Source: UBA8437 sp003445035
GTDB lineage: Bacteria > Planctomycetota > Planctomycetia > Planctomycetales > Planctomycetaceae
DNA length: 50,531 bases
Assembly (NCBI GenBank): GCA_937901285.1
Contig: CALCHI010000241.1
Location: 1 to 50,531 of the forward strand
Direction of reading: 5' to 3'
This document shows, piece by piece, positions 47,938 through 50,531 of this stretch. Positions within the stretch are counted from its first letter, which is position 1; each line of letters opens with the position of its first letter. The position numbers and the translations under genes are program-made. Below the pieces are notes generated by a model. It did no database searches, was not told where the DNA came from, and saw nothing but the letters and a program-made list of their open reading frames with translations.

Positions 47938-50079
47938 ATGAACTCCTCGCAACTTCTCCCCCGATCGCATCCTGGCGGCCAACCCAACCGGAAAGCGGTT
48001 CCCTCGACACCCGGTCGCTGCCTGGTGCTGGCCACCGCCTGTCTGATGGCGACGATCGGATGCCGTGGCGGCGGGCTCCTCAATTCCGGCAACGGTTGGT
48101 GGCCCAACTCGTGGAACTGGTCCAGCCGATCCCAGAGTCCCGGTGACGCAGCCGGCTCGAAGAATTCGGACGCGAATCCGTCTTCGGTCGGCGACTACGT
48201 TTCGATCAGCGGGCTGGGCATGATCACGCTGGAAGGGGTCGGGCTGGTCACCGGTTTGGACGGAACCGGTGGGGACCCCAAACCGTCGCCGTTCCGAATG
48301 GCCCTGCTCAAGGACATCCAACGACGAGACGTTCCCAGCCCCAAGGCCCTGCTGAGGTCTCCTCGCACGGCCCTGGTCATCGTACGAGCCTACCTGCCGC
48401 CGCTGATCCGCAAGGGGGAGTCGTTTGATGTCGAGGTTCGACTGCCGCCCGGCAGCGAGGCCACCAGTCTCAACGGTGGCTGGCTGATGGAAGCCGACGT
48501 CTCAGAACGGGCTCTCGTCCCCGGGGAGGGGGTGCTCTCCGGACACGTCTTCGCACGAGCCAAGGGGCACGTCCTGATTTCTCACGGCGAGGGCGATATC
48601 GGCGAACTCGCCGGGGTCGTCCGTCGGGGCCGGGTGCCCGGCGGCGGGATCTCCCGTCGTGATCGCGACCTGACAGTGGCACTCAAGAACCGTTATCGCA
48701 GCGTGCGAATGGCCAAACGCATCGCCGAACGAGTCGGCACCCGGTTTTACGCGTACAACCGGCACGGAGTCCGTGAACCCCTGGCCAATCCGAAAACCGA
48801 CCGCACGATCGTGCTGAAGGTTCATCCCAAGTACCGGGACAACTTCCCCCGTTACCTGCAGGTGATCCGCAAGATCGCCATGCGAGAGGACGACGTGCAA
48901 CGCCAGGTGCGGATGCAACAACTCACCGGGCAACTCCAAAAGGTCGAGTTGTCTCGTGAGACCTCCCTGGCACTGGAGGCGATCGGTCCCAAGGCGATCC
49001 CATTCCTCAAGCCGGCCCTGGACCACGCGGACTTCGAGGTCCGCTTCCACGCCGCCACCGCCCTGGCCTACCTCGACGACAACTCGGGAGCCAACGTGCT
49101 GGCAGAAGCGGCCAGGCACGAGCGGGCTTTTCGGGTCTACGCGCTGGCCGCCCTCAGCACACTCGAAGACGCCCCGTCACAGTTGTTGCTCCGGAAACTG
49201 CTGAAACCCCTGGTGATTTGTGACACCGATGGCTGTTCGCACCAGGGCAACCCGATCGAAGGCCCCTGCCCTCGCTGCCAGGCCGCCGGCCAGTTGAAAC
49301 AGAGCGCCGAACTGCAGTACGGAGCCTTCCGGGCACTGTGGACGCGGGATCGACTCGATCCGACGATCCGTGGAGAAAAGGTCCGTGACCTGTTCACCCT
49401 GCACGAGGTCCAGGCCAACGGTCGCCCACTGATCCACCTGACCCAGTTGCAGCGGCCCGAGATCGTGTTGTTCGGGACCGACCAGAAACTCAGGACCCCG
49501 CTGGCCATCCAGGCCGGAAACCACATCTGGATCAACGCCCAATCCGGCTCGCCGAAGGTCACCATCAGCCGCTACCAGGTCGGGCGTCCCCCCGTCCGAC
49601 GGACCGTTTCGACACGGATCGCCGACGTGATCCGGACGACCGTCGAACTGGGAGCGTCCTATCCCGACATCATCCAGATGCTTGTTCAGGCCCAGCGGCA
49701 ACAGAACGTGGCGGGCCAGATCGCCATCGACTCCGTGCCTCGAACCGGTCGTGTCTTTTTCCGGGGAGGGGGCCCGAAGACCGGAACACGCACCACGCTC
49801 GGCTCGGCCAAAAGCACCCCCAACCTCTTCTCGACGGTGCAATCGAGTTCCGCCCCCGGATCTGCGGACAATCCGGATTCGAGCGAGGACCCAGAGGAGC
49901 TGAACCCGGCGGGGACCGGCCCAGAGCAGGACGACCCGGAGAACCCATCGCAGGAAAAGGCTGACGGATCAGCCAGCCTGGCCGATCGCCGAGCCACCGA
50001 CCAAACCTCCGAACCCGAAACTCGATCACAGGACGACTCGGGATCCCGGTTCCCGTTCCTGGAGAAGCTCTTCCGCTAA
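47938..50079 (+). CDS. FlgI (P-ring)-like lipoprotein with inserted HEAT repeats and Cys4 motif
   Basis: This is 713 residues from ATG at 47938 (GGAG 9 bases upstream; a longer frame from 47854 lacks a ribosome site). The lipobox ATIGC gives Cys42. Residues about 84-310 match flagellar P-ring protein FlgI: ITLEGVGLVTGLDGTGGDPK, RAYLPPLIRKGESFDVEVRL, ATSLNGGWLM and GRVPGGGISRRDRDL. The domain is interrupted at about 335-425 by two to three HEAT-like repeats (AIGPKAIPFLKPALDHADFE, VRFHAATALAYLDD) and by Cys428/433/444/447 (CDTDGCSH...CPRC). The FlgI C-terminal pattern returns at about 559-600 (TRIADVIRTTVELGASYPDI, VQAQRQQNVAGQIAIDSV). An acidic Ser/Pro/Glu tail ends the protein. No flagellar gene is present, so a non-motility ring is possible. 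Confidence 0.85.
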   Translation: MNSSQLLPRSHPGGQPNRKAVPSTPGRCLVLATACLMATIGCRGGGLLNSGNGWWPNSWNWSSRSQSPGDAAGSKNSDANPSSVGDYVSISGLGMITLEGVGLVTGLDGTGGDPKPSPFRMALLKDIQRRDVPSPKALLRSPRTALVIVRAYLPPLIRKGESFDVEVRLPPGSEATSLNGGWLMEADVSERALVPGEGVLSGHVFARAKGHVLISHGEGDIGELAGVVRRGRVPGGGISRRDRDLTVALKNRYRSVRMAKRIAERVGTRFYAYNRHGVREPLANPKTDRTIVLKVHPKYRDNFPRYLQVIRKIAMREDDVQRQVRMQQLTGQLQKVELSRETSLALEAIGPKAIPFLKPALDHADFEVRFHAATALAYLDDNSGANVLAEAARHERAFRVYALAALSTLEDAPSQLLLRKLLKPLVICDTDGCSHQGNPIEGPCPRCQAAGQLKQSAELQYGAFRALWTRDRLDPTIRGEKVRDLFTLHEVQANGRPLIHLTQLQRPEIVLFGTDQKLRTPLAIQAGNHIWINAQSGSPKVTISRYQVGRPPVRRTVSTRIADVIRTTVELGASYPDIIQMLVQAQRQQNVAGQIAIDSVPRTGRVFFRGGGPKTGTRTTLGSAKSTPNLFSTVQSSSAPGSADNPDSSEDPEELNPAGTGPEQDDPENPSQEKADGSASLADRRATDQTSEPETRSQDDSGSRFPFLEKLFR

Positions 50080-50087
50080 CCCCCCGG

Positions 50088-50531
50088 ATGCTCCAGTCTC
50101 TCGACCTTTTCGGCTTCAAGAGCTTCGTCGACCGCACGCGGTTCGACTTCGATCCCGGAATCACCGGGATCGTCGGACCCAATGGTAGCGGCAAGAGCAA
50201 CGTCGTCGACGCGATCAAGTGGATCCTCGGCGACCAGAGTCCCAAGAGCATGCGGGGCAAGGAGATGACCGACGTCATCTTCAATGGGGCGTCAGGACGG
50301 AAGTCGTCCGGCTTTGCCGAGGCCACTCTCACGTTCAACAACGAGAACCAGCTGCTGCCGATCGAATCCTCGGTGGTTCAGATCGGACGCAGAATCTGGC
50401 AGAACGGGGACAGCGAGTACCTGATCAACGGCACAACCAGCCGACTGAAGGACATCCGCAACCTGTTCCTGGGCACCGGGAGCTCGGCCTACAGCATCAT
50501 CGAACAGGGTCGGGTCGGGGCCATCCTGCAG
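50088..50531 (+). CDS. smc: Chromosome segregation ATPase SMC, N-terminal part
   Basis: The ATG at 50088 opens a frame of 148 codons that runs off the right edge, so only the N-terminus is seen. It shows MLQSLDLFGFKSFVDRTRFD, the Walker A box GIVGPNGSGKSNVVDAIKWI (Lys36), LRGK-type MRGKEMTDVIFNGA and the Q-loop signature YSIIEQGRVGAI, all standard for SMC. It starts only 8 bp after the FlgI-like gene and has no good ribosome site of its own (GGAGAAG lies about 20 bases upstream), so it may depend on coupled translation. Confidence 0.95.
   Translation, partial: MLQSLDLFGFKSFVDRTRFDFDPGITGIVGPNGSGKSNVVDAIKWILGDQSPKSMRGKEMTDVIFNGASGRKSSGFAEATLTFNNENQLLPIESSVVQIGRRIWQNGDSEYLINGTTSRLKDIRNLFLGTGSSAYSIIEQGRVGAILQ

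Noticed and set aside
1..50531. CRISPR array, prophage or insertion sequence
   Set aside because: No regularly spaced repeats, transposase, integrase or phage structural gene is visible on either strand.

Overview
The window is high-GC chromosomal DNA from a planctomycete. Diagnostic content includes a cytochrome-plus-DUF1549/DUF1553 protein (PSCyt/PSD family) followed by a DUF1501 protein, a second DUF1501 protein, a CRTAC1-type FG-GAP/TPR giant lipoprotein, a PQQ-like beta-propeller with embedded EF-hands, a secreted sialidase, FloA, and several small lineage-specific proteins with histone-H1-like lysine tails. The genus cannot be fixed from the sequence. Genes are dense on both strands. 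I see no rRNA, tRNA, CRISPR array, insertion sequence or phage gene. The left edge cuts a membrane-protein gene and the right edge cuts smc.

Layout. 1-3.2 kb: end of a small membrane protein, a PQQ-like propeller and a sialidase (all +). 3.2-5.9 kb: the primary sigma factor rpoD, a PTS IIA(Ntr)-like gene and a small unknown gene (all -), followed by an ~880 bp non-coding stretch. 6.8-8.7 kb: a divergent Nramp-fold transporter. 8.7-15.3 kb: a minus-strand operon of amino-acid permease, nitrilase-family hydrolase and 1143-residue FG-GAP/TPR lipoprotein. 15.5-22.8 kb: DUF1501, two small unknown proteins, the PSCyt1/DUF1549/DUF1553 protein and a second DUF1501. 22.8-27.1 kb: RNA-modification block with two overlapping SpoU methyltransferases (-), then aroA-rsmB (+, ATGA overlap). 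27.1-28.9 kb: a secreted leucine-rich-repeat protein and surE.

29-32.5 kb: a group suggesting amine, imine or keto-acid chemistry, comprising an ornithine-cyclodeaminase/mu-crystallin protein (+), and an aldo/keto reductase, a FAD oxidoreductase and a RidA deaminase (all -). 32.7-38.4 kb: floA, a small protein, an OleA-like thiolase (all +), then an Ldh2-type dehydrogenase, a large secreted alpha/beta hydrolase and a CDGSH iron-sulfur protein (all -). 38.6-41.6 kb: thyX, rpsU with a clear terminator, an H1-tailed small protein (-) and a class-C beta-lactamase-fold hydrolase.

41.7-50.5 kb is the most unusual region. It encodes a double-BON secreted protein, a His/Cys-rich lipoprotein, a perfect 23-bp inverted repeat, a 1038-residue periplasmic TPR protein overlapping an ExbB/TolQ proton channel, a FlgI (flagellar P-ring)-like lipoprotein whose core is interrupted by HEAT repeats and a four-cysteine motif, and the start of smc only 8 bp later. 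No flagellar gene and no ExbD/TolR gene lies in the window. My leading hypothesis for a new system is that this is an energised envelope assembly. That is inference from gene order and domains, not demonstrated function.
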